A DNA stretch of 64,000 nt. Source: Paralvinella palmiformis. Taxonomy: Eukaryota > Annelida > Polychaeta > Terebellida > Alvinellidae. A program made the position numbers and the translations under genes. This document shows positions 31,021 through 35,255 of the stretch, one piece after another. Numbering within the stretch: position 1 is the stretch's first letter; each line of letters opens with the position of its first letter. The notes under the pieces are model-generated. The model was not told the DNA's origin. It saw only the letters and a list, made by a program, of their open reading frames with translations, and made no database searches. Location: the NCBI GenBank assembly GCA_025642065.1, contig JAODUP010000012.1, positions 83,501 through 147,500 of the forward strand, given 5' to 3'.

Positions 31021-31628
31021 AAACAATCAGTGAAGTTAACATTAATATTTGTTTGTGTTCACCTGCCTAAATAAGCAATATAGCTTAATTAATTAATATT
31101 AACATTCCTAAACATGCACATTACAGATTTTAAAAAAATGTCTCGCTACATCAAATAAATGGCATAACAGGACCTAAAGAAATTTGTTTAAATCCAGCCC
31201 ATTTATAAAGTAACTAAAGTCAACTGAAATCTAAAGAAGCGCGAGTTAGTTCAGTGAGTTAGTTCAGTTAGTTCGGTGCTGGGATTAGTGAAGGAAATGT
31301 GCGGGATTTAGGTCAACATCGTCACAAACTGGCCGCGGCAAAGTGTTAATAATAAGCGAATACCTAGCCCCCTGGTGCCCCCTAGTGGAAAATCCATGCC
31401 ATTACATTGTGGCGAGGGCGGATATTTGCCATGATGCAGTGGATGGCTAGCGTCTGCCGTGCTACAAGCTAGTTTTACGTCACACTGCTGACACCCAGTA
31501 GTCATACCGTCTTCCCCTTCCGATGAGCTGTATTGCTGATGGTGTTCACTAGATGGCCTGGTGCGGTCGCGGTGTCGCTTGCTCTTGTAGGAGCGTGGTA
31601 AGGGACGAGGCCGGTCTGACACATCCAT
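5408..31628 (-). CDS. Tenm: teneurin (Ten-m/Odz), whole gene, 26 coding exons
   Basis: Type II transmembrane adhesion protein. In known animals teneurins dimerise through EGF repeats and bind latrophilins and other teneurins across neuronal contacts. The exons join with consistent phases into about 2,847 residues: cytoplasmic tail about 1-464, membrane segment about 465-486, stalk to about 645, eight EGF repeats about 646-910, Cys-rich and transthyretin-like region to about 1128, plug to about 1217, NHL propeller to about 1620, YD shell to about 2530, Tox-GHH domain to 2847. This is close to the usual family length of about 2,700-2,800. All EGF introns are phase 1. Two oddities are a one-base frame break at about 7290 and a GC-AG intron at 10936. 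The exon set totals 8,543 coding bases, one short of a multiple of three, which fits a single missing base. Most animals outside vertebrates have one or two teneurin genes. Assignment is by domain order and many conserved motifs. Confidence 0.97.
6401..7813 (-). CDS. Tenm: teneurin exon 25: YD shell and Rhs core, contains frame break
   Basis: Residues about 2091-2561, the longest exon. The acceptor is atattttcag at 7814 (phase 0) and the donor G|GTAGGT at 6400. It encodes many YD repeats (YDIDGNIVEV, YNSLGELVRAF, YDPFGHLVGRKD) and the Rhs-core signature, with QFFYADLEHRDRITHVYDH, GHLFAMERDG and DHITGLLFLGNKVYDPNIGRR. Reading from 7813, the frame holds to about 7290 (ending NNYIGCTMEV) and then goes out of frame; homology resumes one frame over (YDNLNRVYLWRRKVGSSDL). 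Exon phases demand 1,414 bases but 1,413 are present, so one base is missing between 7290 and 7289. No splice alternative restores the conserved text. Confidence 0.95.
7814..8134 (-). other. intron 24, mostly a SINE
   Basis: 321-base GT-AG intron (donor CAG|GTCAGT). About 190 bases of it are an old SINE copy (7875-8066), so this intron owes most of its length to the insertion. Confidence 0.85.
7875..8066 (-). mobile_element. tRNA-derived SINE, diverged copy
   Basis: Matches the copies at 24680 and 33695 along its full length: (ATC)n tail at the low-coordinate end, a conserved body (CTAAATGGGCC, CCTTCAGATATGCCCAC) and a tRNA-like head at the high end. Many substitutions and no clear target-site duplication mark it as older than the other two. 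The 5'-to-3' sense is minus, the same as the teneurin gene. Confidence 0.85.
8135..8341 (-). CDS. Tenm: teneurin exon 24: YD shell
   Basis: Residues about 2022-2090. Both splice phases are 0 (acceptor tttattcacag at 8342, donor CAG|GTCAGT at 8134). It encodes PSDVILPSGKQYVFHYDSYG and the motif GMYRKMYLPPEAHG, which aligns with the conserved IGYYRNIYxPPE stretch of teneurin YD shells. It ends HLIQ and joins directly to VLYPSEHRR in the next exon. Confidence 0.95.
8537..8842 (-). CDS. Tenm: teneurin exon 23: YD shell
   Basis: Residues about 1920-2021, 102 codons, phase 0 at both ends. The acceptor is tttttctgtcag at 8843 and the donor AAG|GTGATC at 8536. It opens with INGENLVTLEYDRLTNTE, which aligns with the conserved LRINGENLLTVDFDR segment, and includes LNVTYNDQGHMTGWYYGEMS and YDDKLGHLVEKK. 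The true start is the acceptor, 24 bases upstream of the first TTG codon in this frame. Confidence 0.95.
8843..9867 (-). other. intron 22
   Basis: 1,025 bases between donor AGG|GTAGGC and acceptor tttttctgtcag. It contains a run of CATA-type repeats near 8940-9010 and AT-rich sequence. The open frames at 9194-9659 show no domain or splice framing. Confidence 0.7.
9868..10115 (-). CDS. Tenm: teneurin exon 22: YD shell
   Basis: Residues about 1837-1919. The acceptor is catatttcag at 10116. The two leading bases AC complete a codon begun by the last G of exon 21 (GAC, Asp). It encodes DNSVMKISYLHDGSLVVEY, the LETSPHPL motif (vertebrate TEPHVL) and KLEWRYYLRRERTAENRKL, ending GRRMR at donor AGG|GTAGGC. 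The reading frame runs on past the donor to about 9676, but that part matches nothing. Confidence 0.94.
10277..10309. repeat. (TA)n microsatellite
   Basis: About 16 uninterrupted TA units within intron 21. Confidence 0.9.
10508..10561. repeat. (CA)n(CAGA)n(CA)n compound microsatellite
   Basis: CA units flanking about six CAGA units, in intron 21. Confidence 0.9.
10937..12005 (-). CDS. Tenm: teneurin exon 21: NHL propeller end, YD shell start
   Basis: Residues about 1481-1836, a 1,069-base exon. The acceptor is gtatttttag at 12006 (phase 0). It starts TKLQWPTALAINPLDD, the family's L/EWPTDLAxNP motif. NHL blades follow (HIAFAPNGDLYIVESD, AITVTPDNVLHIADQGHLRV) with the cysteine cluster CDCSMSDCDCYS. 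The YD shell begins about QELYVFNRYGQHVATKN and continues through GLLETKETSEGHTFLYEFDKNGRLSYV. The donor is G|GCAAGT, a GC donor with strong downstream bases. Confidence 0.95.
12234..12391 (-). CDS. Tenm: teneurin exon 20: NHL blade
   Basis: Residues about 1428-1480. The acceptor is attgctttccag at 12392 and the donor GAG|GTAGAT at 12233. It encodes GIAINKDGVVYFVDGVNIRV and STLIGSQGQP, matching the NHL segment written GIAxDxxGLxYFVDGTxIR in other teneurins. The first Gly is split across the intron. A frame opening only with codon-split G has no ATG, so this exon is recognised from splice sites and homology. Confidence 0.94.
12507..12742 (-). CDS. Tenm: teneurin exon 19: NHL blade
   Basis: Residues about 1349-1427. 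The acceptor is tatttcag at 12743, where one base completes GAT from exon 18. It encodes LSETSYKYFMTVSP, LYISDYMSRTILRVK and EVIAGTGEQCTPGDVMKCGD, the last being the conserved VVAGTGxQCLP motif. It ends RPKG with donor G|GTAGAG. The start is set by the acceptor, upstream of the first ATG. Confidence 0.95.
12977..13370 (-). CDS. Tenm: teneurin exon 18: plug end and first NHL blades
   Basis: Residues about 1218-1349. The acceptor is aattttacag at 13371 and the donor GA|GTAAGT at 12976. It encodes VGVGYKYTNCDHIIWE, GGWNLHIHHTYNFQEGILHKG and the NHL opening LLAPVALASGRDGSLYVGDY, all strongly conserved in teneurins. Its 3' junction coincides with the position of vertebrate alternative site B. No seven-residue insert is present in this reading. 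Confidence 0.96.
13535..13802 (-). CDS. Tenm: teneurin exon 17: FN-like plug domain
   Basis: Residues about 1129-1217. The acceptor is attaacag at 13803 (phase 0) and the donor G|GTAAGT at 13534. It encodes VLQESVQIPGTDVYLVYHSS, ETPGYMSTIMIQLTP and KFAWDRRNAYNQKVYG, matching the plug that closes the bottom of the YD barrel in teneurin structures. Confidence 0.95.
13803..14111 (-). other. intron 16
   Basis: 309 bases, AT-rich, GT-AG (GTATGT ... attaacag). Nothing else is recognised in it. Confidence 0.8.
14112..14388 (-). CDS. Tenm: teneurin exon 16: transthyretin-like domain, linker
   Basis: Residues about 1036-1128. The acceptor is tttattttacag at 14389 and the donor CAG|GTATGT at 14111. 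It opens FDILVNGGGSVTLQFKRQPF, the end of the carboxypeptidase-regulatory/TTR-like fold. It continues with VPWNHMVTMETVTL, a cysteine (GSCEH), ACPSKSTIIPESQ, and then joins VLQE of exon 17. Confidence 0.94.
14434..14512. repeat. (CA)n(CT)n(CA)n compound microsatellite
   Basis: Dinucleotide blocks in intron 15. Confidence 0.85.
14626..14745 (-). CDS. Tenm: teneurin exon 15: transthyretin-like domain
   Basis: Residues about 996-1036. It is not visible as a stand-alone frame with an ATG. The exon lies between acceptor tatgttttatag (14746) and donor CT|GTGAGT (14625). It encodes QVSVIRGMVLSTDQSPLIGV and YGFTLTREQGL, equivalent to the conserved SxIRGQVVTxDGTPLxGVNV and YGYTITRQDG. Phases agree with both neighbours. 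Confidence 0.93.
14869..14911. repeat. (TG)n microsatellite
   Basis: About 21 TG units in intron 14, 55 bases from exon 14. Confidence 0.9.
14966..15173 (-). CDS. Tenm: teneurin exon 14: Cys-rich linker after EGF8
   Basis: Residues about 927-996. The acceptor is attatcctacag at 15174 and the donor AG|GTAGGA at 14965. It encodes DGLTDCEDPDCC, a signature of all teneurins directly after EGF8, then ASFYDRMRFLVEDESVQSY (vertebrate SFYDRIRFLVGKDSTH). It lies on the cell-surface side of the propeller-barrel module. Confidence 0.95.
15193..15322. repeat. microsatellite cluster (TA)n, (CT)n(CA)n(TA)n
   Basis: Two TA runs, at 15193-15221 and 15297-15322, flank CT and CA runs at 15259-15295. Confidence 0.85.
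15346..15411 (-). mobile_element. fragment of tRNA-derived SINE
   Basis: The blocks GGCCACTTCTGTGCAC, GCTAAATGGGC and GAGACACCCTTC match the body of the SINE family seen at 24680 and 33695. The tRNA-like head is absent and part of the middle is deleted. Confidence 0.65.
16480..16626 (-). CDS. Tenm: teneurin exon 13: EGF repeat 8
   Basis: Residues about 878-926. The acceptor is gttgtatacag at 16627 and the donor G|GTAAGT at 16479, both phase 1. It encodes GCSNGCNSHGLCQLFGDGWR and CNCREGWKGPACN, then MEMVCENDEDDDN, matching the METxCxDxKDNDGDG element. An acidic run leads into the DPDCC motif of exon 14. Confidence 0.96.
16763..16945 (-). CDS. Tenm: teneurin exon 12: EGF repeats 6 and 7
   Basis: Residues about 817-877. 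The acceptor is gtctttttacag at 16946 and the donor A|GTGAGT at 16762, both phase 1. EGF6 is MCQLECIHGTCHNQRCQC...GWSGAQC. EGF7 is GCEKRCYLHGHCDNGTCICK...WNGKHC. The 3' junction is the place where vertebrate teneurins insert or omit a short alternative exon between EGF7 and EGF8. The 136-base intron here has no in-frame read-through. Confidence 0.95.
16946..17735 (-). other. intron 11
   Basis: 790 bases. It is AT-rich with a (CA)n run at 17522-17565. No exon-like signal is seen. Confidence 0.75.
17736..17948 (-). CDS. Tenm: teneurin exon 11: EGF repeats 4 and 5
   Basis: Residues about 746-816. The acceptor is accactcacttag at 17949 and the donor G|GTAAAA at 17735, both phase 1. EGF4 is ECVVPDCSFHGVCLDGVCEC...GYVGSDC. 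EGF5 is GCLLECSSHGPYDHDRRQCV...GWTGEFC, in which Tyr stands where a cysteine belongs. That leaves one cysteine unpaired, the conserved arrangement that links two teneurin chains. Confidence 0.96.
17949..19056 (-). other. intron 10
   Basis: 1,108 bases. It contains a 70-base tandem duplication at 18077-18195 and short (TG)n runs near 18751 and 18934. Otherwise it is AT-rich. Confidence 0.75.
18077..18195. repeat. 70-bp tandem duplication
   Basis: AAAAATGTGC at 18081 recurs at 18151, followed by 35 further identical bases in both copies (through CAAACTTCATCAT). Part of a third unit (ACTGATAA) follows. Each unit carries GTTATCAG and CTGATAA, which could pair. Confidence 0.9.
19057..19251 (-). 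CDS. Tenm: teneurin exon 10: EGF repeats 2 and 3
   Basis: Residues about 681-745. No ATG-led frame shows it. It lies between acceptor attctgtatgtag (19252) and donor G|GTAAGG (19056). EGF2 is VCPEVCQGNGIYVRGECQC...GWKGKEC, with Tyr replacing a cysteine. EGF3 is QCEDPTCSGNGKCVNGRCVC...GYTGSKC. The unpaired cysteine in EGF2, together with that in EGF5, is the family's dimerisation feature. Confidence 0.95.
19252..19713 (-). other. intron 9
   Basis: 462 bases, AT-rich, with a C9 run near 19412. Nothing else is recognised. Confidence 0.75.
19714..19818 (-). CDS. Tenm: teneurin exon 9: EGF repeat 1
   Basis: Residues about 646-680. A 105-base exon with no start codon of its own, found from acceptor ttatcttctccag (19819), donor A|GTAAGT (19713) and its content: KAMTGCPKDCLGRGDCIDGQ, then CQCEPGYQGWACSES. 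It matches EGF1 (DCPxNCHGNGECxxGxCHC). Phase 1 at both ends, like all EGF exons here. Confidence 0.94.
19819..20610 (-). other. intron 8
   Basis: 792 bases, AT-rich, with no repeat or exon-like element recognised. Confidence 0.7.
20611..20731 (-). CDS. Tenm: teneurin exon 8: juxtamembrane stalk to EGF1
   Basis: Residues about 606-645. The acceptor is tttcacatttcag at 20732 (phase 0) and the donor A|GTGAGT at 20610. It encodes RSTRLFSSSFIHHMEEGLWY and IFLYNDNDSPQKVTLLGKKH. The element EGLWYxxLYND is the conserved segment (vertebrate GLWHLAFYNDG) between the membrane and EGF1. Confidence 0.94.
20985..21250 (-). CDS. Tenm: teneurin exon 7: stalk with furin-like site
   Basis: Residues about 517-605. 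The acceptor is tatgttttccag at 21251 and the donor AAG|GTGAAT at 20984. It includes FAVIGVYGRRNVEPSPVQYD, matching [20 protein letters not shown]. It ends DRYKRNTK. RYKR (20994-21005) fits the minimal furin pattern R-x-K/R-R, in the place where vertebrate teneurins carry a furin site. The frame continues into the intron but without homology. Confidence 0.93.
21251..21586 (-). other. intron 6
   Basis: 336 bases. It contains a (TG)n(TA)n block at 21404-21457. No other feature is seen. Confidence 0.8.
21404..21457. repeat. (TG)n(TA)n microsatellite
   Basis: About eight TG units followed by about 18 TA units in intron 6. Confidence 0.9.
21587..21679 (-). CDS. Tenm: teneurin exon 6: extracellular start of stalk
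   Basis: Residues about 486-516. The acceptor is aatttttacag at 21680 and the donor G|GTCAGA at 21586, phase 1 at both ends. It encodes AMKVYDLNWQLQEHPGDLNG, then TAPGWGNQRTIG. LNWQLQ directly after the membrane segment is conserved in vertebrate teneurins. Confidence 0.93.
21764..21783. repeat. (CA)n microsatellite next to exon 5 donor
   Basis: Ten CA units end about 11 bases from the exon 5 splice donor. Confidence 0.85.
21795..22006 (-). CDS. Tenm: teneurin exon 5: transmembrane segment
   Basis: Residues about 415-485. The acceptor is ttttattttcag at 22007 and the donor G|GTAAGT at 21794. Basic cytoplasmic KKHFKSKCSWK precedes the hydrophobic stretch LAAFILLLVCVALSAVVAYF (about 465-485). 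Positive charge on the N-terminal side and no signal peptide give a type II topology, as in all teneurins. The cytoplasmic CSWK motif is also found in vertebrate members. Confidence 0.95.
22007..23608 (-). other. intron 4
   Basis: 1,602 bases. It contains a (TA)n run at 23156-23194 and a (CA)n run at 23275-23310. No exon, RNA gene or transposon is recognised. Confidence 0.7.
23156..23310. repeat. microsatellites (TA)n and (CA)n
   Basis: (TA)n of about 18 units at 23156-23194 and interrupted (CA)n at 23275-23310, in intron 4. Confidence 0.85.
23609..24014 (-). CDS. Tenm: teneurin exon 4: cytoplasmic tail, polyproline and Thr-His run
   Basis: Residues about 280-415. The donor AG|GTAAGA at 23608 is clear. 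The best acceptor is gattctctttgtcag at 24015, with a good pyrimidine tract and the required phase 1. This reading translates a CA repeat as Thr-His dipeptides (about 23937-23960), followed by GRESVHNDTESDDHTIP. Near the end is VVPPPPPPPVPLNH, a likely SH3/WW or Ena/VASP-type ligand. A shorter alternative starts at 23924 (acceptor gggagag, also phase 1, but preceded by CA repeat instead of pyrimidines). It would remove 30 residues including the Thr-His run. Confidence 0.8.
24190..24399 (-). CDS. Tenm: teneurin exon 3: cytoplasmic tail, proline-rich
   Basis: Residues about 210-279. The acceptor is ttttattttag at 24400 and the donor G|GTAATA at 24189, phase 1 at both ends. It encodes TLPMPPVPPPPMESSPGPAV, then YHDVEDDFEPQFLRQTPSGT. 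Two proline clusters fit the adaptor-binding role of teneurin tails (CAP/ponsin-type SH3 partners in vertebrates). The true left boundary is the acceptor, upstream of the first TTG/ATG. Confidence 0.88.
24478..24563 (+). mobile_element. possible tRNA-like relic
   Basis: An A-box-like TAGCTTATGTG (24480-24490) is followed 60-odd bases later by GTTCGAATCTT, a B-box-like core. Stem pairing is poor. It could be a decayed SINE head or chance. Confidence 0.3.
24680..24867 (-). mobile_element. tRNA-derived SINE with 13-bp target duplication
   Basis: Flanked by an exact direct repeat GCAATGTTAACAA (24667-24679 and 24868-24880). In minus sense it starts with a tRNA-like head (GGGCGCCTCCGTGGTCTAGCG) carrying A and B boxes, has a body shared with the 33695 copy, and ends in (ATC)n. 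The clean duplication means a fairly recent retrotransposition into intron 2. Confidence 0.93.
25415..25600. promoter_or_regulatory. candidate regulatory patch in intron 2
   Basis: GGAATGCAAATGCATCC holds a perfect POU octamer ATGCAAAT (about 25418), and about 165 bases away CCTTTGATCT fits TCF/LEF. Single motifs occur often by chance, so this is only a pointer. Confidence 0.2.
25952..26314 (-). CDS. Tenm: teneurin exon 2: cytoplasmic tail
   Basis: Residues about 89-209, 121 codons, phase 1 at both ends. The acceptor is ttgatccccag at 26315 and the donor T|GTAAGT at 25951. It opens LSPDEKHISPIENYDPNNTI, then SRLYSYLSASEGEGDMDTPD, and a Ser-rich acidic stretch SISISSQSDSC...SDNDDELD that recalls the DSDNENKSDDE region of vertebrate tails. 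The frame is open all the way from the acceptor, about 108 bases before its first ATG. An overlapping Arg-rich frame here is a shadow. Confidence 0.9.
26534..26581. repeat. (CA)n(GA)n microsatellite
   Basis: CA units run into GA/GGGA units in intron 1. Confidence 0.85.
29575..30340 (+). promoter_or_regulatory. cluster of nine GATAAG motifs
   Basis: GATAAG starts at 29575, 29692, 29739, 29862, 30043, 30183, 30222, 30273 and 30335, all on the plus strand; GATAAA/GATAAC variants lie between. Random sequence would give about 0.2 per strand in this length. It could be a homotypic GATA-factor enhancer or a decayed minisatellite with a GATAAGG-containing unit. Confidence 0.45.
30842..30911 (+). mobile_element. 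tRNA-derived SINE head (second family)
   Basis: A perfect A box TGGTACAGTGG (30847-30857) and a B box GGTTCAAATAC (30894-30904) at normal spacing, but the flanking stems do not close into a tRNA. The downstream part runs into simple repeat. No target duplication was found. Confidence 0.65.
30988..31020. repeat. (CA)n(TA)n microsatellite
   Basis: CA units followed by TA units, in intron 1 just after the SINE head at 30842. Confidence 0.85.
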
Positions 31629-31630
31629 GG
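31364..31630 (-). CDS. Tenm: teneurin exon 1 (coding): N terminus with start codon
   Basis: Starts at ATG 31628-31626, two bases inside acceptor gccatattcag (31631), so an untranslated exon lies upstream. The opening MDVSDRPRPLPRSYKSKRHR resembles vertebrate teneurin N termini, including the MDV start, and carries a basic KSKRHRDR cluster that could be a nuclear-import signal for the released tail. YSSSEGEDG follows. Two phase-1 donors compete: G|GTATTC at 31363 (88 residues, used here) and G|GTATGA at 31507 (about 40 residues, better +5 base). Both splice in frame to exon 2. Confidence 0.8.
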
Positions 31631-33309
31631 CTGAATATGGCAGTAATACAGTATATTTTGTGTAATCCGTTATTCGCTAGCAGTACGGCAGCCAGTCAAA
31701 TCATGGTTGCTACTGATTATAAACGTTATATCCTGAGCTTCTGCGACAGAGTCAATCCATAACTCTACAACTTTGCCGAAGGCTTCATTAGAATTCTGGA
31801 AGGAAAGAAAGAATAACCGTTGTTAACATCGAATAAAATATGTCTGATATACATTTTTAAATCATTAAAAAAATTAATCACTAGACGTTCACTCTTGTCA
31901 AATCCATTCAACGTTTTATTCCAATCCATAAACACTTAACAGTTAATTCATAGCTCCTGGTAAAGCATTCAGATTTGGGGTTAAGGAGTACCAACATAAT
32001 ATGCCACTATTCTTTTACCACTCCAAACCCCACAAATCACCCCACACCTAATATCAAGACATTCATACAATATATCCCATATGTTGTAGCAAAAGTGGGA
32101 GAAGGTTATTCACATGTTTTTAAAGAAACTAAATAACTAATTTCACTGAGTGTTTTTCCAACAATCTGACAGGTTTCCACACAAAGGTAACCTCAAAACA
32201 CACGCATGCACGCACACACATATACCGTGTGCGCATACGCAAACACACCCACATTTCAAAACACCAGAAGCAATCTGCATATACTGGTCGAATAACAGGG
32301 CATTTATAACGCAGAGAAGACAACAAGGCCACGGTCACTCTTTAAAATAAGGAAACTCTATATGTTCAGTCACGATGTTAACATTTACACAAATAAAGGA
32401 ACATCAGCTCCGTCAGATTAAACATAAAAAGAAAGAAGGAACTTGTGTTACAACCATTTCACTTTAAAGTACGGACATAAAGAAAGTATTTTACTATAAA
32501 GTTGTACGTTTTATTTAGATCTGCATTAAAACAGCGAGCAAAAGCTGTTTAATAGCCTCATTTTAATTCTAATCAAAGCAGCAGAGAAACAGACCAAATT
32601 TAGATAATCCAAACAGGTTTAACTGTGGCTTGAGATGTTGCAGAATCTCTGATTATCAGGTAGAGATAAATAAGCTGTTACAAATTTAAACCATGTCCGA
32701 TTCTACTACAGGTGCATCTGGATAAGCTCCAGACGAACAACAAGCACAAATGATAAATATTTATAAACGCTGGTGTTAGACATCTACCCACTAAACAGCT
32801 AGCATAATATGAGATAATAAGTTTGTGTAGTTTAGATGTTTACCAGTTCCCAAATGATAAATCATTCTATAGTTCATTTTTGGTCACAGTTTATGACATA
32901 TAAATCTTGTGAAATGAAAGTTAGGTTCAAACGTGTGGTCTGAAACGACAAATTTGACAAATGTCTATAACCGCTAAACACACACACACACACACACACA
33001 GGCAAAGAGAGAGAAAGAGAGAGAGTTTATAATACAAGTTAATGTTTAAAGACTTTATACTTAGAAGTAAGCTAACACCTATTATATATTACCCTATGTT
33101 CAGGCTTTTAGAAATTAACATATTATTTCATCTCATCTTTAATATTTTTTTAATTATCATTTCCATTTTTGTAGTAGTCCCAATGTCTGCCTAGGCTTTT
33201 TCTGTGTTTCTATGAGCTACACCAGAAGGTAAATAAAGTGCAGGAGCTGATTTAATCAAAATAATTGTTTAACGGAATTAACAAACAGCACGAGTTAGAG
33301 CAACAGCAA

Positions 33310-33372
33310 ATGGACAGATTTGAACTCGTGTCTGTTAATTTTCTAGTCAGCACCTTATCGCTGTGCTGTCAT
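33310..33372 (-). mobile_element. tRNA-like SINE relic
   Basis: In minus sense, CAGCACAGCGATAAGGTGC is A-box-like and GAGTTCAAATC is B-box-like, spaced as in a tRNA. Stems are broken, so this is a decayed SINE head and not a gene. Confidence 0.5.
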
Positions 33373-33680
33373 GATGTCAAGATAACACCGTTAAGTGATT
33401 ACATTATCATGTTCATTACATCACTACAACAACTAATTATATGACAACATGACACAAAATGACTTACTCCGACAGCAAATGACTTCGAAAGGCCATCAAA
33501 TTATCATGTCATATTACCATATTACTACATCGTGCTGTCAAATCACTACGTCATATCATTAGACCATCATTTAAATGACACATCATGTTGCCAAATGACT
33601 ACATCAACCCATCCAGTGACAACATCATGTCATCAAAGTCATACAGGAAATGAAATTATGACAACGGTATACCAAATGAC
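33370..33680. repeat. degenerate tandem array, about 20-bp unit
   Basis: Recurrent variants of CAAATGACTACATCATGTCAT, for example at 33475, 33538, 33593 and 33672. Units are diverged and unequal. It is interrupted at its right edge by the SINE insertion. Confidence 0.6.
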
Positions 33681-33694
33681 TATATCATGGTCGG

Positions 33695-33895
33695 TGATGA
33701 TGATGATGATGATGATGATTGATGTTTTACGGCCACTTTTGTGCACAATGTTGGCTAAATGGGCCGAGCGACCTCCAAAGGTAATGAGACGAATTGAAAG
33801 ACGAAACAACCTTCAGATATGCCCACGCCGGGATTCGAACAAGGGTGGTAGTGATCTGTGATCCAACACGCTACCGCTAGACCACGGAGGCGCCC
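33695..33895 (-). mobile_element. tRNA-derived SINE with 15-bp target duplication
   Basis: The youngest-looking copy. An exact 15-bp direct repeat CTATATCATGGTCGG (33680-33694 and 33896-33910) flanks it. The minus-sense head has a perfect A box TGGTCTAGCGG and a near-perfect B box TGTTCGAATCC, closest in look to tRNA-Glu. The body is about 110 bases and the tail is (ATC)8 or so. Like other SINEs it would depend on a partner LINE for mobility. Confidence 0.95.
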
Positions 33896-33976
33896 CTATA
33901 TCATGGTCGGAACATGGCCATAACAATCTATGGCATGGTTTTTAATTAAACCCAAAACAATCCGTTTATCATAAAA

Positions 33977-34003
33977 ACACACACACACACCCACACACAC
34001 ACA

Positions 34004-34035
<32 letters not shown>

Positions 34036-34060
34036 AGAGAGAGAGAGAGAGAGAGAGAGG
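33977..34060. repeat. (CA)n(TA)n(GA)n compound microsatellite
   Basis: Three dinucleotide blocks in a row, starting about 65 bases right of the SINE. Confidence 0.9.
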
Positions 34061-35223
34061 AGATACTCCACCCATCACATCGAACTATTTATATATCAGA
34101 GAATAAACAAGATTTCTTATCAGTTTATTAATTTAGATTTATATCTAATGTCACATGATCTACTAGACTTGTAAATAAACAACAGACAGACGGCCTCTCC
34201 ATCATCATTACATCTAAGTGAAGGCTCCAACGTAAAGGGATATATTAAATCTACACCCATAATGTAAACTGAAGATGTACAAGTTACAAGGGACGCATGT
34301 GATGGAAATCAGGACAGGGGACGAACGTCAACAAGTTGCTATGCCCAACTCGCTATGACACACACACACACACATGCGCGCGCAGATTCAAGCGTTACAT
34401 AAAATAGCACAGCCGTCCAATAGTCAGTACAGAGTAAGCGTGTGCTGGTTTATATCCTTAAATCCCCCCAAAATCTGTCATTTATATAAATGTATTAGTA
34501 CAAGACACAATAAGGGGACAGCTAACCTACGGTTTAAGAACGGCGCTGGACAACATGGCGGGAGCCTGGTTAGGGCAATTGGTTGGCCCTACCAGCGCGT
34601 GGTTTACTTTGATTAAAAGCGACCACAAAGTGGTACTAATAAAGAGATCAGGCTGGTCAGGCTGTGAACACGGTGACCGAGACATAAATCAATTGTTTAT
34701 GTGACAGGTTCAGTGGCACCGAGTCCAAAGTCTCTTCTCGGTATAAATCTACGTCAGGTTTTTTCTCAATGCGAGTCAAGTTACCAGTCAGGTTACGGAG
34801 CGGCCGATAGCGTCAAGTGATGTCACGAACTCATACTGGTACTGGCGAGTGATACTGTTTGTTGGAATGTTGATATTTTTCAGTTTATACCAATTAAGGG
34901 TAGGTAGTGTGCGGCCTGGCAAGGAGGGGGGGGGGGTTGTATTCACTAATGCTACTGTGGAAACTGGCTTTAAAAATAAGACGTAGCTTATAGAATATTC
35001 TGATTTAATCATGTAGACTAGTACCAGGTTACCAAGGGCCAGTAATTGGCTGTCTAACATAAATTATGCTAATTTGTTAATCAATCACATTTAAATATCT
35101 AATCTCATAATATCAAATGACCGGATGTCGTCTTTGAAGTGCTGATATAATTTCTTCAGTATACTCAGCCAAGAACTGCACCTAAATACAACAATCATGA
35201 CTGCAATAATATGACCCGTAACC

Positions 35224-35255
35224 ACCCCCCCCCCTTCTTCAAACCCGGGGGGGGG
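35224..35255. repeat. poly-C / poly-G hairpin
   Basis: A run of about 11 C (35224-35234) and a run of about 9 G (35247-35255) separated by about 12 bases. It could form a very stable stem, and such sites are prone to length error. Confidence 0.7.

Larger units (their letters stand above)
26315..31363 (-). other. intron 1 of the coding region
   Basis: 5,049 bases, the largest intron. It contains CA/GA repeats (26534-26581), (GT)n at 27089-27107, a nine-fold GATAAG cluster (29575-30340), a tRNA-like SINE head (30842-30911) and (CA)n(TA)n at 30988-31020. Large first introns often hold enhancers. No additional coding exon is recognised, but a small cassette exon could be missed. Confidence 0.7.
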
